Shown here piece by piece: positions 1-13,396 of a DNA stretch of 64,000 nucleotides. This DNA comes from Acanthosoma haemorrhoidale (lineage: Eukaryota > Arthropoda > Insecta > Hemiptera > Acanthosomatidae). The notes under the pieces were generated by a model. That model worked only from the letters and a program-made list of their open reading frames with translations. It was not told the DNA's origin and made no database searches. A program made the translations under genes and the position numbers. Numbering within the stretch: the first letter of the stretch is position 1; each line of letters begins with the position of its first letter. Location: the NCBI GenBank assembly GCA_930367205.1, contig OV884014.1, positions 110,435,138-110,499,137 of the forward strand, given 5' to 3'.

Positions 1-3000
1 ATCTCTGTCTTATAATAAAGCATGTGGCAATTGATAAATATAAATTCATGATTATGTTTATCACATTTCACTGGAGTAATTTAAAAATAATTGCTTAAAC
101 ATTTTGAGAAACATAATAAACAGATAAAATAGTCGTTCTGTAGCAATTTATATTGGAATTATAATGGTAAGTAGTTATTCCTGATGGCAGAATGGATTCC
201 ACGAATCTTTACTGACTGCAGGGACACAAATAATGTTTATATTTAGTCCCTTGAGGAATAATGAGTAGCAAAAAGTAGAGATAAAGGTTTATTGAACATA
301 AGCATATAAAACCGGCTATTACTATTTATTAGATATACATTTATCTATAGACTATGACCTGGACAGGATTTTTGATGGATCAACAATTTGGTTAAGTAAA
401 AGCAATTATAATCTCTGTCTTATAATGAAGCATGTGGAATTAATAAATATAAATTCATGATTATGCTTATCACATTTCCCTGGAGTAATTTAAAAATAAT
501 GGCTTAAACATTTTGAGAAACATAATAAACAGACAAAATAGTCGTTCTGTAGCAACTTATATTGGAATTATAATGGTAAGTAGTTATTTCTGATGGTGGA
601 ATGGATTCCACGAATCTTTACTGACTGCAGGGACACAAATAATGTTTATATTAAGTCCCTTGAGGAAAAATGAGTAGCAAAAACTAGAGATAAAGGTTTA
701 CTGAACATAAGCGTATAAAACCGTCTATTACTATTTATTAGATATACATTTATCTACAGACTATGACCTGGACAGGATTTTTGATGGATCAACAATTTGG
801 TTAAGTAAAAGCAATTATAATCTCTGTCTTATAATAAAGCATGTGGCAATTAATAAATATAAATTCATGATTATGCTTATCACATTTCACTGGAGTAATT
901 TAAAAATAATGGCTTAAACATTTTGAGAACATAATAAACAGACAAAATAGTCGTTCTGTAGAAATTTATATTGGAATTATAATGGTATGTAGTTATTCCT
1001 GATGGCAGAATGGATTCCACGAATCTTTACTAACTGCAGGGACACAAATAATGTTTATATTAAGTACCTTGAGGAAAAATGAGTAGCGACAAGTAGAGAT
1101 CAAAATTTATTGAACATATGCATATAAAACCGGCTATTACTATTTATTAGATAAACATTTATCTACAGACTATGACCTGGAAAGGATTTTTGATGGATCA
1201 ACAATTTGGTTGAGTAAAAGCAATTATAATCTCTGTCTTATAATAAAGCATGTGGCAATTAATAAATATAAATTCAGGATTATGCTTATCACATTTCACT
1301 GGAGTAAATTAAAAATAATGGCTTAAACATTATGAGAAACATAATAAACAGACAAAATAGTCGTTCTGTAGAAATTTATATTGGAATTATAATGGTAAGT
1401 AGTTATTCCTGATGGCAGAATGGATTCCACGAATCTTTACTAACTGCAGGGACACAAATAATGTTTATATTAAGTCCCTTGAGGAAAAATGAGTAGCGAC
1501 AAGTAGAGATCAAAATTTATTGAACATATGCATATAAAACCGTCTATTACTATTTATTAGATAAACATTTATCTACAGACTATGACCTGGAAAGGATTTT
1601 TGATGGATCAACAATTTGGTTAAGTAAAAGCAATTATAATCTCTGTCTTATAATAAAGCATGTGGCAATTAATAAATATAAATTCATGATTATGCTTATC
1701 ACATTTCACTGAAGTAAATTAAAAATAATGGCTTAAACATTTTGAGAAACATAATAAACAGACAAAATAGTCGTTCTGTAGAAATTTATATTGGAATTAT
1801 AATGGTAAGTAGTTATTCCTGATGGCAGAATGGATTCCACGAATCTTTACTAACTGCAGGGACACAAATAATGTTTATATTTAGTCCCTTGAGGAAAAAT
1901 GAGTAGCGACAAGTAGAGATAAAAATTTATTGAACATATGCATATAAAACCGTCTATTACTATTTATTAGATATACATTTATCTACAGACTATGACATGG
2001 ACAGGATTTTTGATGGATCAACAATTTGGTTAAGTAAAAACTATTATAATCTCTGTCTCATAATCAAGCATGTGGCAATAATTAAATATGAATTCATGAT
2101 TATGCTTATCACATTTCACGGGAGTAATTTAAAAATAATGGCTTTAACATTTTGAGAAACCTAATAAACAGACAAAATAGTCGTTCTGTAGCAATTTATA
2201 TTGGAATTATAATGGTAAGTAGTTATTCCTGATGGCAGAATGGATTCCACGAATCTTTACTGACTGCAGGGACGCAAATAATGTTTATATTTAGTCCCTT
2301 GAGGAATAATGAGTAGCAAAAAGTAGAGATAAAGGTTTATTGAACATAAGCATATGAAACTGGCTATTACTATTTATTAGATATACATTTATCTACAGAC
2401 TATGACCTGGACAGAATTTTTGATGGATCAACAATTTGGTTAAGTAAAAGCAATTATAATCTCTGTCTTATAATAAAGCATGTGGCAATTGATAAATATA
2501 AATTCATGATTATGTTTATCACATTTCACTGGAGTAATTTAAAAATAATTGCTTAAACATTTTGAGAAACATAATAAACAGATAAAATAGTCGTTCTGTA
2601 GCAATTTATATTGGAATTATAATGGTAAGTAGTTATTCCTGATGGCAGAATGGATTCCACGAATCTTTACTGACTGCAGGGACACAAATAATGTTTATAT
2701 TTAGTCCCTTGAGGAATAATGAGTAGCAAAAAGTAGAGATAAAGGTTTATTGAACATAAGCATATAAAACCGGCTATTACTATTTATTAGATATACATTT
2801 ATCTATAGACTATGACCTGGACAGGATTTTTGATGGATCAACAATTTGGTTAAGTAAAAGCAATTATAATCTCTGTCTTATAATGAAGCATGTGGAATTA
2901 ATTAATATAAATTCATGATTATGCTTATCACATTTCCCTGGAGTAATTTAAAAATAATGGCTTAAACATTTTGAGAAACATAATAAACAGACAAAATAGT

Positions 3001-3277
3001 CGTTCTGTAGCAACTTATATTGGAATTATAATGGTAAGTAGTTATTTCTGATGGTGGAATGGATTCCACGAATCTTTACTGACTGCAGGGACACAAATAA
3101 TGTTTATATTAAGTCCCTTGAGGAAAAATGAGTAGCAAAAACTAGAGATAAAGGTTTACTGAACATAAGCGTATAAAACCGTCTATTACTATTTATTAGA
3201 TATACATTTATCTACAGACTATGACCTGGACAGGATTTTTGATGGATCAACAATTTGGTTAAGTAAAAGCAATTATA
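1..3277. repeat. Duplicated six-monomer higher-order segment in block 1
   Basis: The first two monomers (1-819) recur at 2459-3277 with the same private variants: TTGATAAATA in place of TTAATAAATA, GATTATGTTT, and the TAATGAAGCA and GATGGTGGAA changes in the second monomer. That gives a higher-order period of 2,458 bp, six monomers. The monomer at 2049 is a distinct diverged type (CTCATAATCA, CACGGGAGTA). The repeat breaks after 3278, so only one full period is visible. Confidence 0.85.
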
Positions 3278-6200
3278 ATCTCTGTCTTATAATAAAGCAT
3301 GTGGCAATTAATAAATATAAATTCATGATTATGCTTATCACATTTCACTGGAGTAATATATAAAAAATAATGGCTTAAACATTTTGAGAAACATGATAAA
3401 CAGACAAAATAGTCGTTCTGTAGAAATTTATATTGGAATTATAATGGTAAGTAGTTATTCCTGATGGCCGAATGGATTCCACGAATCTTTGCTAACTGCA
3501 GGGACACAAATAATGTTTATATTTAGTCCCTTGAGGAAAAATGAGTAGCAACAAGTAGAGATCAAAATTTATTGAACATATGCATATAAAACCGGCTATT
3601 ACTTTTTATTAGATATACATTTATCTACAGACTATGACCTGGAAAGGATTTTTGATGGATCAACAATTTGGTTGAGTAAAAGCAATTATAATCTCTGTCT
3701 TATCATAAAGTATGTGGCAATTAATAAATATAAATTCATGATTATGCTTATCACATTTCACTGGTGTAATTTAAAAATAATGGCTTATACATTTTGAGAA
3801 ACATAATAAACAGACAAAATAGTCGTTCTGTAGAAATTTATATTGGAATTATAATGGTATGTAGTTATTCCTGATGGCCGAATGGATTCCACGAATCTTT
3901 GCTAACTGCAGGGACACAAATAATGTTTATATTTAGTCCCTTGAGGAAAAATGAGTAGCAACAAGTAGAGATCAAAATTTATTGAACATATGCATATAAA
4001 ACCGGCTATTACTATTTATTAGATATACATTTATCTACAGACTATGACCTGGAAAGGATTTTTGATGGATCAACAATTTGGTTGAGTAAAAGCAATTATA
4101 ATCTCTGTCTTATCATAAAGTATGTGGCAATTAATAAATATAAATTCATGATTATGCTTATCACATTTCACTGGAGTAATTTAAAAATAATGGCTTAAAC
4201 ATTTTGAGAACATAATAAACAGACAAAATAGTCGTTCTGTAGAAATTTATATTGGAATTATAATGGTAAGTAGTTATTTCTGATGGCAGAATGGATTCCA
4301 CGAATCTTTACTAACTGCAGAGACACAAACAATGTTTATATTTAGTCCCTTGAGGAAAAATGAGTAGCGACAAGTAGAGATCAAAATTTATTGAACATAT
4401 GCATATAAAACCGGCTATTACTATTTATTAGATATACATTTATCTACAGACTATGACCTTGACAGGATTTTTGATGGATCAACAATTTGGTTAAGTAAAA
4501 GCAATTATAATCTCTGTCTTATAATAAAGCATGTGGCAATTAATAAATATAAATTCATGATTATGCTTATCACATTTCACTGGAGTAATATATAAAAAAT
4601 AATGGCTTAAACATTTTGAGAAACATGATAAACAGACAAAATAGTCGTTCTGTAGAAATTTATATTGGAATTATAATGGTAAGTAGTTATTCCTGATGGC
4701 CGAATGGATTCCACGAATCTTTGCTAACTGCAGGGACACAAATAATGTTTATATTTAGTCCCTTGAGGAAAAATGAGTAGCAACAAGTAGAGATCAAAAT
4801 TTATTGAACATATGCATATAAAACCGGCTATTACTATTTATTAGATATACATTTATCTACAGACTATGACCTGGAAAGGATTTTTGATGGATCAACAATT
4901 TGGTTGAGTAAAAGCAATTATAATCTCTGTCTTATCATAAAGTATGTGGCAATTAATAAATATAAATTCATGATTATGCTTATCACATTTCACTGGTGTA
5001 ATTTAAAAATAATGGCTTATACATTTTGAGAAACATAATAAACAGACAAAATAGTCGTTCTGTAGAAATTTATATTGGAATTATAATGGTATGTAGTTAT
5101 TCCTGATGGCCGAATGGATTCCACGAATCTTTGCTAACTGCAGGGACACAAATAATGTTTATATTTAGTCCCTTGAGGAAAAATGAGTAGCAACAAGTAG
5201 AGATCAAAATTTATTGAACATATGCATATAAAACCGGCTATTACTATTTATTAGATATACATTTATCTACAGACTATGACCTGGAAAGGATTTTTGATGG
5301 ATCAACAATTTGGTTGAGTAAAAGCAATTATAATCTCTGTCTTATCATAAAGTATGTGGCAATTAATAAATATAAATTCATGATTATGCTTATCACATTT
5401 CACTGGAGTAATTTAAAAATAATGGCTTAAACATTTTGAGAACATAATAAACAGACAAAATAGTCGTTCTGTAGAAATTTATATTGGAATTATAATGGTA
5501 TGTAGTTATTCCTGATGGCAGAATGGATTCCACGAATCTTTACTAACTGCAGGGACACAAATAATGTTTATATTAAGTACCTTGAGGAAAAATGAGTAGC
5601 GACAAGTAGAGATCAAAATTTATTGAACATATGCATATAAAACCGGCTATTACTATTTATTAGATAAACATTTATCTACAGACTATGACCTGGAAAGGAT
5701 TTTTGATGGATCAACAATTTGGTTGAGTAAAAGCAATTATAATCTCTGTCTTATCATAAAGTATGTGGCAATTAATAAATATAAATTCATGATTATGCTT
5801 ATCACATTTCACTGGTGTAATTTAAAAATAATGGCTTATACATTTTGAGAAACATAATAAACAGACAAAATAGTCGTTCTGTAGAAATTTATATTGGAAT
5901 TATAATGGTATGTAGTTATTCCTGATGGCCGAATGGATTCCACGAATCTTTGCTAACTGCAGGGACACAAATAATGTTTATATTTAGTCCCTTGAGGAAA
6001 AATGAGTAGCAACAAGTAGAGATCAAAATTTATTGAACATATGCATATAAAACCGGCTATTACTATTTATTAGATATACATTTATCTACAGACTATGACC
6101 TGGAAAGGATTTTTGATGGATCAACAATTTGGTTGAGTAAAAGCAATTATAATCTCTGTCTTATCATAAAGTATGTGGCAATTAATAAATATAAATTCAT

Positions 6201-9200
6201 GATTATGCTTATCACATTTCACTGGAGTAATTTAAAAATAATGGCTTAAACATTTTGAGAACATAATAAACAGACAAAATAGTCGTTCTGTAGAAATTTA
6301 TATTGGAATTATAATGGTAAGTAGTTATTTCTGATGGCAGAATGGATTCCACGAATCTTTACTAACTGCAGAGACACAAACAATGTTTATATTTAGTCCC
6401 TTGAGGAAAAATGAGTAGCGACAAGTAGAGATCAAAATTTATTGAACATATGCATATAAAACCGGCTATTACTATTTATTAGATATACATTTATCTACAG
6501 ACTATGACCTTGACAGGATTTTTGATGGATCAACAATTTGGTTAAGTAAAAGCAATTATAATCTCTGTCTTATAATAAAGCATGTGGCAATTAATAAATA
6601 TAAATTCATGATTATGCTTATCACATTTCACTGGAGTAATATATAAAAAATAATGGCTTAAACATTTTGAGAAACATGATAAACAGACAAAATAGTCGTT
6701 CTGTAGAAATTTATATTGGAATTATAATGGTAAGTAGTTATTCCTGATGGCCGAATGGATTCCACGAATCTTTGCTAACTGCAGGGACACAAATAATGTT
6801 TATATTTAGTCCCTTGAGGAAAAATGAGTAGCAACAAGTAGAGATCAAAATTTATTGAACATATGCATATAAAACCGGCTATTACTATTTATTAGATATA
6901 CATTTATCTACAGACTATGACCTGGAAAGGATTTTTGATGGATCAACAATTTGGTTGAGTAAAAGCAATTATAATCTCTGTCTTATCATAAAGTATGTGG
7001 CAATTAATAAATATAAATTCATGATTATGCTTATCACATTTCACTGGAGTAATTTAAAAATAATGGCTTAAACATTTTGAGAACATAATAAACAGACAAA
7101 ATAGTCGTTCTGTAGAAATTTATATTGGAATTATAATGGTAAGTAGTTATTTCTGATGGCAGAATGGATTCCACGAATCTTTACTAACTGCAGAGACACA
7201 AACAATGTTTATATTTAGTCCCTTGAGGAAAAATGAGTAGCGACAAGTAGAGATCAAAATTTATTGAACATATGCATATAAAACCGGCTATTACTATTTA
7301 TTAGATATACATTTATCTACAGACTATGACCTTGACAGGATTTTTGATGGATCAACAATTTGGTTAAGTAAAAGCAATTATAATCTCTGTCTTATAATAA
7401 AGCATGTGGCAATTAATAAATATAAATTCATGATTATGCTTATCACATTTCACTGGAGTAATATATAAAAAATAATGGCTTAAACATTTTGAGAAACATG
7501 ATAAACAGACAAAATAGTCGTTCTGTAGAAATTTATATTGGAATTATAATGGTAAGTAGTTATTCCTGATGGCCGAATGGATTCCACGAATCTTTGCTAA
7601 CTGCAGGGACACAAATAATGTTTATATTTAGTCCCTTGAGGAAAAATGAGTAGCAACAAGTAGAGATCAAAATTTATTGAACATATGCATATAAAACCGG
7701 CTATTACTATTTATTAGATATACATTTATCTACAGACTATGACCTGGAAAGGATTTTTGATGGATCAACAATTTGGTTGAGTAAAAGCAATTATAATATC
7801 TGTCTTATCATAAAGTATGTGGCAATTAATAAATATAAATTCATGATTATGCTTATCACATTTCACTGGTGTAATTTAAAAATAATGGCTTATACATTTT
7901 GAGAAACATAATAAACAGACAAAATAGTCGTTCTGTAGAAATTTATATTGGAATTATAATGGTATGTAGTTATTCCTGATGGCCGAATGGATTCCACGAA
8001 TCTTTGCTAACTGCAGGGACACAAATAATGTTTATATTTAGTCCCGTGAGGAAAAATGAGTAGCAACAAGTAGAGATCAAAATTTATTGAACATATGCAT
8101 ATAAAACCGGCTATTACTATTTATTAGATATACATTTATCTACAGACTATGACCTGGAAAGGATTTTTGATGGATCAACAATTTGGTTGAGTAAAAGCAA
8201 TTATAATCTCTGTCTTATCATAAAGTATGTGGCAATTAATAAATATAAATTCATGATTATGCTTATCACATTTCACTGGAGTAATTTAAAAATAATGGCT
8301 TAAACATTTTGAGAACATAATAAACAGACAAAATAGTCGTTCTGTAGAAATTTATATTGGAATTATAATGGTATGTAGTTATTCCTGATGGCAGAATGGA
8401 TTCCACGAATCTTTACTAACAGCAGGGACACAAATAATGTTTATATTAAGTACCTTGAGGAAAAATGAGTAGCGACAAGTAGAGATCAAAATTTATTGAA
8501 CATATGCATATAAAACCGGCTATTACTATTTATTAGATAAACATTTATCTACAGACTATGACCTGGAAAGGATTTTTGATGGATCAACAATTTGGTTGAG
8601 TAAAAGCAATTATAATCTCTGTCTTATAATAAAGCATGTGGCAATTAATAAATATAAATTCAGGATTATGCTTATCACATTTCACTGGAGTAAATTAAAA
8701 ATAATGGCTTAAACATTTTGAGAAACATAATAAACAGACAAAATAGTCGTTCTGTAGAAATTTATATTGGAATTATAATGGTAAGTAGTTATTCCTGATG
8801 GCAGAATGGATTCCACGAATCTTTACTAACTGCAGGGACACAAATAATGTTTATATTTAGTCCCTTGAGGAAAAATGAGTAGCAACAAGTAGAGATCAAA
8901 ATTTATTGAACATATGCATATAAAACCGTCTATTACTATTTATTAGATATACATTTATCTACAGACTATGACCTGGAAAGGATTTTTGATGGATCAACAA
9001 TTTGGTTGAGTAAAAGCAATTATAATCTCTGTCTTATCATAAAGTATGTGGCAATTAATAAATATAAATTCATGATTATGCTTATCACATTTCACTGGAG
9101 TAATTTAAAAATAATGGCTTAAACATTTTGAGAACATAATAAACAGACAAAATAGTCGTTCTGTAGAAATTTATATTGGAATTATAATGGTATGTAGTTA

Positions 9201-9843
9201 TTCCTGATGGCAGAATGGATTCCACGAATCTTTACTAACTGCAGGGACACAAATAATGTTTATATTAAGTACCTTGAGGAAAAATGAGTAGCGACAAGTA
9301 GAGATCAAAATTTATTGAACATATGCATATAAAACCGGCTATTACTATTTATTAGATAAACATTTATCTACAGACTATGACCTGGAAAGGATTTTTGATG
9401 GATCAACAATTTGGTTGAGTAAAAGCAATTATAATCTCTGTCTTATAATAAAGCATGTGGCAATTAATAAATATAAATTCAGGATTATGCTTATCACATT
9501 TCACTGGAGTAAATTAAAAATAATGGCTTAAACATTTTGAGAAACATAATAAACAGACAAAATAGTCGTTCTGTAGAAATTTATATTGGAATTATAATGG
9601 TAAGTAGTTATTCCTGATGGCAGAATGGATTCCACGAATCTTTACTAACTGCAGGGACACAAATAATGTTTATATTAAGTCCCTTGAGGAAAAATGAGTA
9701 GCGACAAGTAGAGATCAAAATTTATTGAACATATGCATATAAAACCGTCTATTACTATTTATTAGATAAACATTTATCTACAGACTATGACCTGGAAAGG
9801 ATTTTTGATGGATCAACAATTTGGTTGAGTATAAGCAATTATA
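3278..9843. repeat. Higher-order repeat region, 413-410-409 trimer (~1,232 bp) with variants
   Basis: A trimer of a 413-bp type (ATATATAAAA), a 410-bp type (CTGGTGTAAT and GGCTTATACA) and a 409-bp type (GAGAACATAA) starts at 3278, 4510 and 7383. Between these, 410-409, 413-409 and, toward the right end, 410-409 pairs carrying TTCAGGATTA appear. The mixture indicates repeated unequal exchange in whole-monomer steps rather than one clean higher-order unit. Confidence 0.8.
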
Positions 9844-10719
9844 ATCTCTGTCTTATAATAAAGCATGTGGCAATTAATAAATATAAATTCATGATTATGC
9901 TTATCACATTTCACTGGAGTAAATTAAAAATAATGGCTTAAACATTTTGAGAAACATAATAAACAGACAAAATAGTCGTTCTGTAGAAATTTATATTGGA
10001 ATTATAATGGTAAGTAGTTATTTCTGATGGCAGAATGGATTCCACGAATCTTTACTAACTGCAGAGACACAAACAATGTTTATATTTAGTCCCTTGAGGA
10101 AAAATAAGTAGCAAAAACTAGAGATAAAGGTTTATTGAACATAAGCATATAAAACCGGCTATTACTATTTATTAGATATACATTTATCTACAGACCTGGA
10201 CAGGATTTTTGATGGATCAACAATTTGGTTAAGTAAAAGCAATTATAATCTCTGTCTTATAATAAAGCATGTGGCAATTAATAAATATAAATTCATGATT
10301 ATGCTTATCACATTTCACTGGAGTAAATTAAAAATAATGGCTTAAACATTTTGAGAAACATAATAAACAGACAAAATAGTCGTTCTGTAGAAATTTATAT
10401 TGGAATTATAATGGTAAGTAGTTATTTCTGATGGCAGAATGGATTCCACGAATCTTTACTAACTGCAGAGACACAAACAATGTTTATATTAAGTCCCTTG
10501 AGGAAAAATAAGTAGCAAAAACTAGAGATAAAGGTTTATTGAACATAAGCATATAAAACCGGCTATTACTATTTATTAGATATACATTTATCTACAGACC
10601 TGGACAGGATTTTTGATGGATCAACAATTTGGTTAAGTAAAAGCAATTATAATCTCTGTCTTATAATAAAGCATGTGGCAATTAATAAATATAAATTCAT
10701 GATTATGCTTAACACATTT

Positions 10720-11251
10720 GAATGACATATGAATATGAACATATGAAAATCCTTTCATATTTAACCTTGTTGATTATAGTAAATTAAAACATTGTACTAG
10801 TTTTAAAAATCCTAATATCGCCTATATAGACAATTTTTAACTTGACGAATACACCTAAAAACATAATTGTAAAATAAGAAACATCATAAAACAATAAACG
10901 AATAAAAAATGAACAATTTATCTTCTTAATGGATGATATAATGAGACCCGTTAAAGTTTTTTACCACGTGGTATTCCATTGCCTTAGGCTGGGGGCATTA
11001 ACTGTTTTATCAGTTATAGTCTAGGGTCTATTACAACAAATCCATTCGCATAAACATTACTTAACTTTAGTGTTATCATAATGTTATCACATAACTAGGC
11101 AGGTTGGTTTAGAATTCGCTCGGAGATGTTGATGAAACGTTCCCTGTTAAAAAATAGGAAGAACAGAGTTGAGAGGGTTAAGCATTTTATTTTATTATCC
11201 CATTCTTTAAAATCTTTCATTATATTTGTGGTGTGATCATATTATTTATTA
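10720..11251. other. AT-rich lead of insert, no gene
   Basis: No coding signal is seen. It contains a 10-bp palindrome ACCACGTGGT at 10,963-10,972 with an E-box core. Segment 10,991-11,027 differs from the second copy at a cluster of seven positions while its surroundings are nearly identical. Origin not recognised. Confidence 0.6.
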
Positions 11252-11360
11252 TACAGTGGAATCCCGATTATTCCTATTTCCGGATAAGTCCCTAGTGCAA
11301 ATCCCGGTAAACGGTATAAAAACAATGCATTTCATCTATTCGGTACCGGTAAATGGCCTC
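11252..11360 (+). mobile_element. pogo/Tigger-like transposon end fragment
   Basis: The segment begins TACAGTGGAATCCCGATTA and continues with CCGGATAAGTCCC and AACGGTATAAA. This matches the general pattern of pogo/Tigger-type terminal inverted repeats, which start CAGTGG after a TA target site. No opposite end and no transposase frame were seen nearby, so it is a fragment or MITE remnant. Assignment rests on motif recognition only. Copy 2 lies at 27,233-27,341. Confidence 0.55.
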
Positions 11361-11643
11361 CAAAGATGGCGGACTAACATATTTGACCTAGGATAATTCT
11401 TTGGTCACTGTCCTTCAGCGTTTGTCTTAATTACGCCATAATCGGTCTTTTATTGAAGCAGGATAGTCAGATAATTATAAAACATAAAATAATGGGCTTT
11501 TAACACTAAAAAAACACTACCAAAATTTAAAAGAACCATGAATTCTTTACTTAGTAATACACCTAACTCATCAGTATACTTTGATAATAGAATTATATTT
11601 TTTGTTAACTTGACTTGATAACATGATACAACTTGACAAAACT
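11361..11643. other. Spacer before pol remnant, no gene
   Basis: AT-rich sequence with no coding similarity recognised. The open frame on the minus strand here runs antisense across the RT remnant and looks like chance. Confidence 0.5.
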
Positions 11644-12065
11644 GAATTCTTTCACGCTGAATTACCATTTCTAGGACATATTCTAACATCAGAAGGTATA
11701 AAAACTGGCCCGAGAAAATTAGAAACTGTTGAAAAAGTCCCCTTGCCCAGGATATTAAGTCCCCTTGAAAAATAAATTAAAATATTTCTAAGCTTAACAA
11801 GATATTATCGGAAACTTATCAACAGTTATGCCCACATAGCTCAACCACTGTCATAATGTTTAAGGAAATCGGAATAAACTATAAATCCGGAGACATACAG
11901 ACACGCGTTTGAAAATCTTAAAGCATTATTGATCAATTCTCAAATCTAAACATATCCCGACTTTTTGGAGCAAATCATTTTAACAACCGACGCAAGTAAT
12001 ATGGCAGTTGGAGCAGTAGTTTCTCAACTTTCCGAAGGGAGGGATCACCCAATCGCTTATAAATA
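11644..12065 (+). pseudogene. Ty3/gypsy pol remnant: RT C-terminus and RNase H
   Basis: Conceptual translation of 11,644-11,775 gives the end of a gypsy reverse transcriptase, including the FLGHIL block followed by SEGIKT, typical of the region after the catalytic palm. Downstream, a LTRYYRKLI-like block marks the RT/RNase H connection. At about 11,970-12,065 the RNase H start LTTDASNMAVGAVVSQ is readable, with the first catalytic Asp. In-frame stops and frame changes interrupt it (for example TAA at about 11,773 and at the end of RNase H). The upstream RT catalytic YXDD part, protease and gag are absent. Errantivirus-like by style and by the env-like frame downstream. Non-functional. Confidence 0.8.
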
Positions 12066-12280
12066 ACACAAATAATAATTAAACGGTATCGAAGAAATAG
12101 ATACAGACGGAGAGTTAGACAAATTATTAACTGAAACTGGAACAAACCCTAAAAGACTTAGAAGACAGCCTTCCACTTCCCCAAGAACTAGTTGAAACCG
12201 AGAGCTTGGCAACCCAACATTCTCAACAACGTAGCTACAATCAAATATCTATAGTGACCAACAAACCCATTAACATTTGA
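12066..12280. other. Degraded pol linker
   Basis: Between the RNase H remnant and the next open pol segment, the sequence continues in gypsy pol style but with frequent stops, and no domain could be assigned. Confidence 0.4.
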
Positions 12281-12760
12281 AAAAATCAAATTTTCATAAC
12301 AAGAGGTAGTGGCCCACTACAAATAGAACGACCTTTTAATAAATTAGGGTACCAAATAGAATCAGCATACTTTTGGAAACACGACATCGAAAATAAATTA
12401 CTAGAAATTATTAAACCGAACTGTGCATATGTCGTGCATTGCGAACCTAATATAGAAACTGTTCGAAATGAATACGAAGACATGTTCAATAATTTATCGC
12501 GAATAGTTGAAGGAAAATTCCCAACAGTCAAGATAAAACGTTACACTAGTAAACTGATAGACGTACTAGAAGATACAAAGAAAAAGGAACTCATTCAGAA
12601 TTATCAAGTAGGAAAATCCTTTCACAGAAGCGGTTTAATGGAAATATATGAGAAACTAAAACGATATGAAAGATATAATAACCGACTTTATCAATAAATG
12701 TGCAACATGTGCTAAAACTAAATATGAACGTAAACCAGTGAAAACTAAATATCAAATAAC
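12281..12760 (+). pseudogene. Ty3/gypsy pol remnant: tether and integrase zinc-binding region
   Basis: One frame is open from 12,281 to 12,697 (about 138 codons) with no start codon of its own. It covers the spacer between RNase H and integrase, then a segment with KSFHRSGLMEIYEKLKR, matching the H...H half of the integrase HHCC zinc finger. The CC half (KCATCAKTKYERKP) follows at about 12,690-12,760 in another frame, so a frameshift separates the halves. An overlapping minus-strand open frame is a shadow. The second copy has the same frame break, so decay predates the duplication. Confidence 0.75.
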
Positions 12761-12769
12761 ACCCACCCC

Positions 12770-13240
12770 GGGAAAGACCATTCGAATATTTAATGATAGA
12801 TACTTTACATTATGAACAAGCCTTTATAATAACTATTATAGACACCTTCTCTAAACGACTTTATGCAGAAAGAATTAAAACGCTAATAACATATTTCATG
12901 TAATAACTAAATACTTAGCAATCTTCCCGACACCCATTAAAATAGCAATGGATCAAGGTCCTGAATATAAAAACAATCTCATTCAGAATCTTTTTAAAAG
13001 TCTCGGTATAGAATGTCACTATAGAGTATCAAATAATTCTAACTCCTCAGGAATACTAAATCAAACCCATTCCACTTTAATCGAGCTATTAAGAGTAATA
13101 AAAGAAGAGAATCCATAAAACGGACCTGAAACTAGTTTAAACTTCACGACAATGGCCTTTAATGAAACACTAAATAAAAACTTAAAATTAGCACCTAACG
13201 AGATAATTTTTGAAAAATTATTGGACTTGTACTGATTGGA
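12770..13240 (+). pseudogene. Ty3/gypsy integrase catalytic core remnant
   Basis: Readable blocks include an IDTFSKR-like strand near 12,840, an AMDQGPEYKNN block near 12,950-12,970 (second catalytic Asp region) and a SSGILNQTHSTLIELLR block near 13,045-13,095 (the SXGXXEXXHXTL region). In that last block the usual catalytic Glu position reads Asn (GILNQTH), so the catalytic triad is broken as well as the frame. Frameshifts occur near 12,800-12,900 and a stop near 13,117. Dead copy. Confidence 0.75.
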
Positions 13241-13396
13241 GACCAATTAGTACAAAAATGAAAGATTAAATGTAGTACACGAAAAAGTCTAACAAGAAAT
13301 TGAAAAAGGAAAGGAAATTAGGTCAGGTAAGTTATATATAAATCGCGAAGACCCACCAGATCTAGAGGAACAACCTTATGTTAGAATTCGTACTAA
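13241..13396 (+). pseudogene. pol 3' segment, degraded
   Basis: Lys/Glu-rich codons with stops and frame changes continue from the integrase core toward the C-terminal region. No separate domain is recognised. Confidence 0.45.

Larger units (their letters stand above)
1..10719. repeat. Satellite block 1, ~410-bp monomer
   Basis: Head-to-tail array of about 26 monomers plus a partial one. Using the recurring ATCTCTGTCT as phase marker, monomers start at 1, 411, 820, 1229, 1639, 2049, 2459, 2869, 3278, 3691, 4101, 4510, 4923, 5333, 5742, 6152, 6561, 6974, 7383, 7796 (marker altered to ATATCTGTCT), 8206, 8615, 9025, 9434, 9844, 10248 and 10652. Lengths are 409, 410 or 413 bp, with two short 404-bp forms at the right end that lack six bases before CCTGGACAGG. 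The 413-bp form carries three extra bases in an AATATATAAA stretch. The monomer is AT-rich and stop-rich in all frames, with no coding signal. The block stops at monomer position about 68, where the composite insert begins. Confidence 0.97.

Noticed and set aside
1..10719. CRISPR-like array because of regular spacing
   Set aside because: The whole ~410-bp unit is repeated with no unique spacers; this is tandem satellite DNA in a eukaryote.
11450..11689. 79-codon minus-strand frame in both inserts
   Set aside because: Antisense to the RT remnant, with no recognisable domain.
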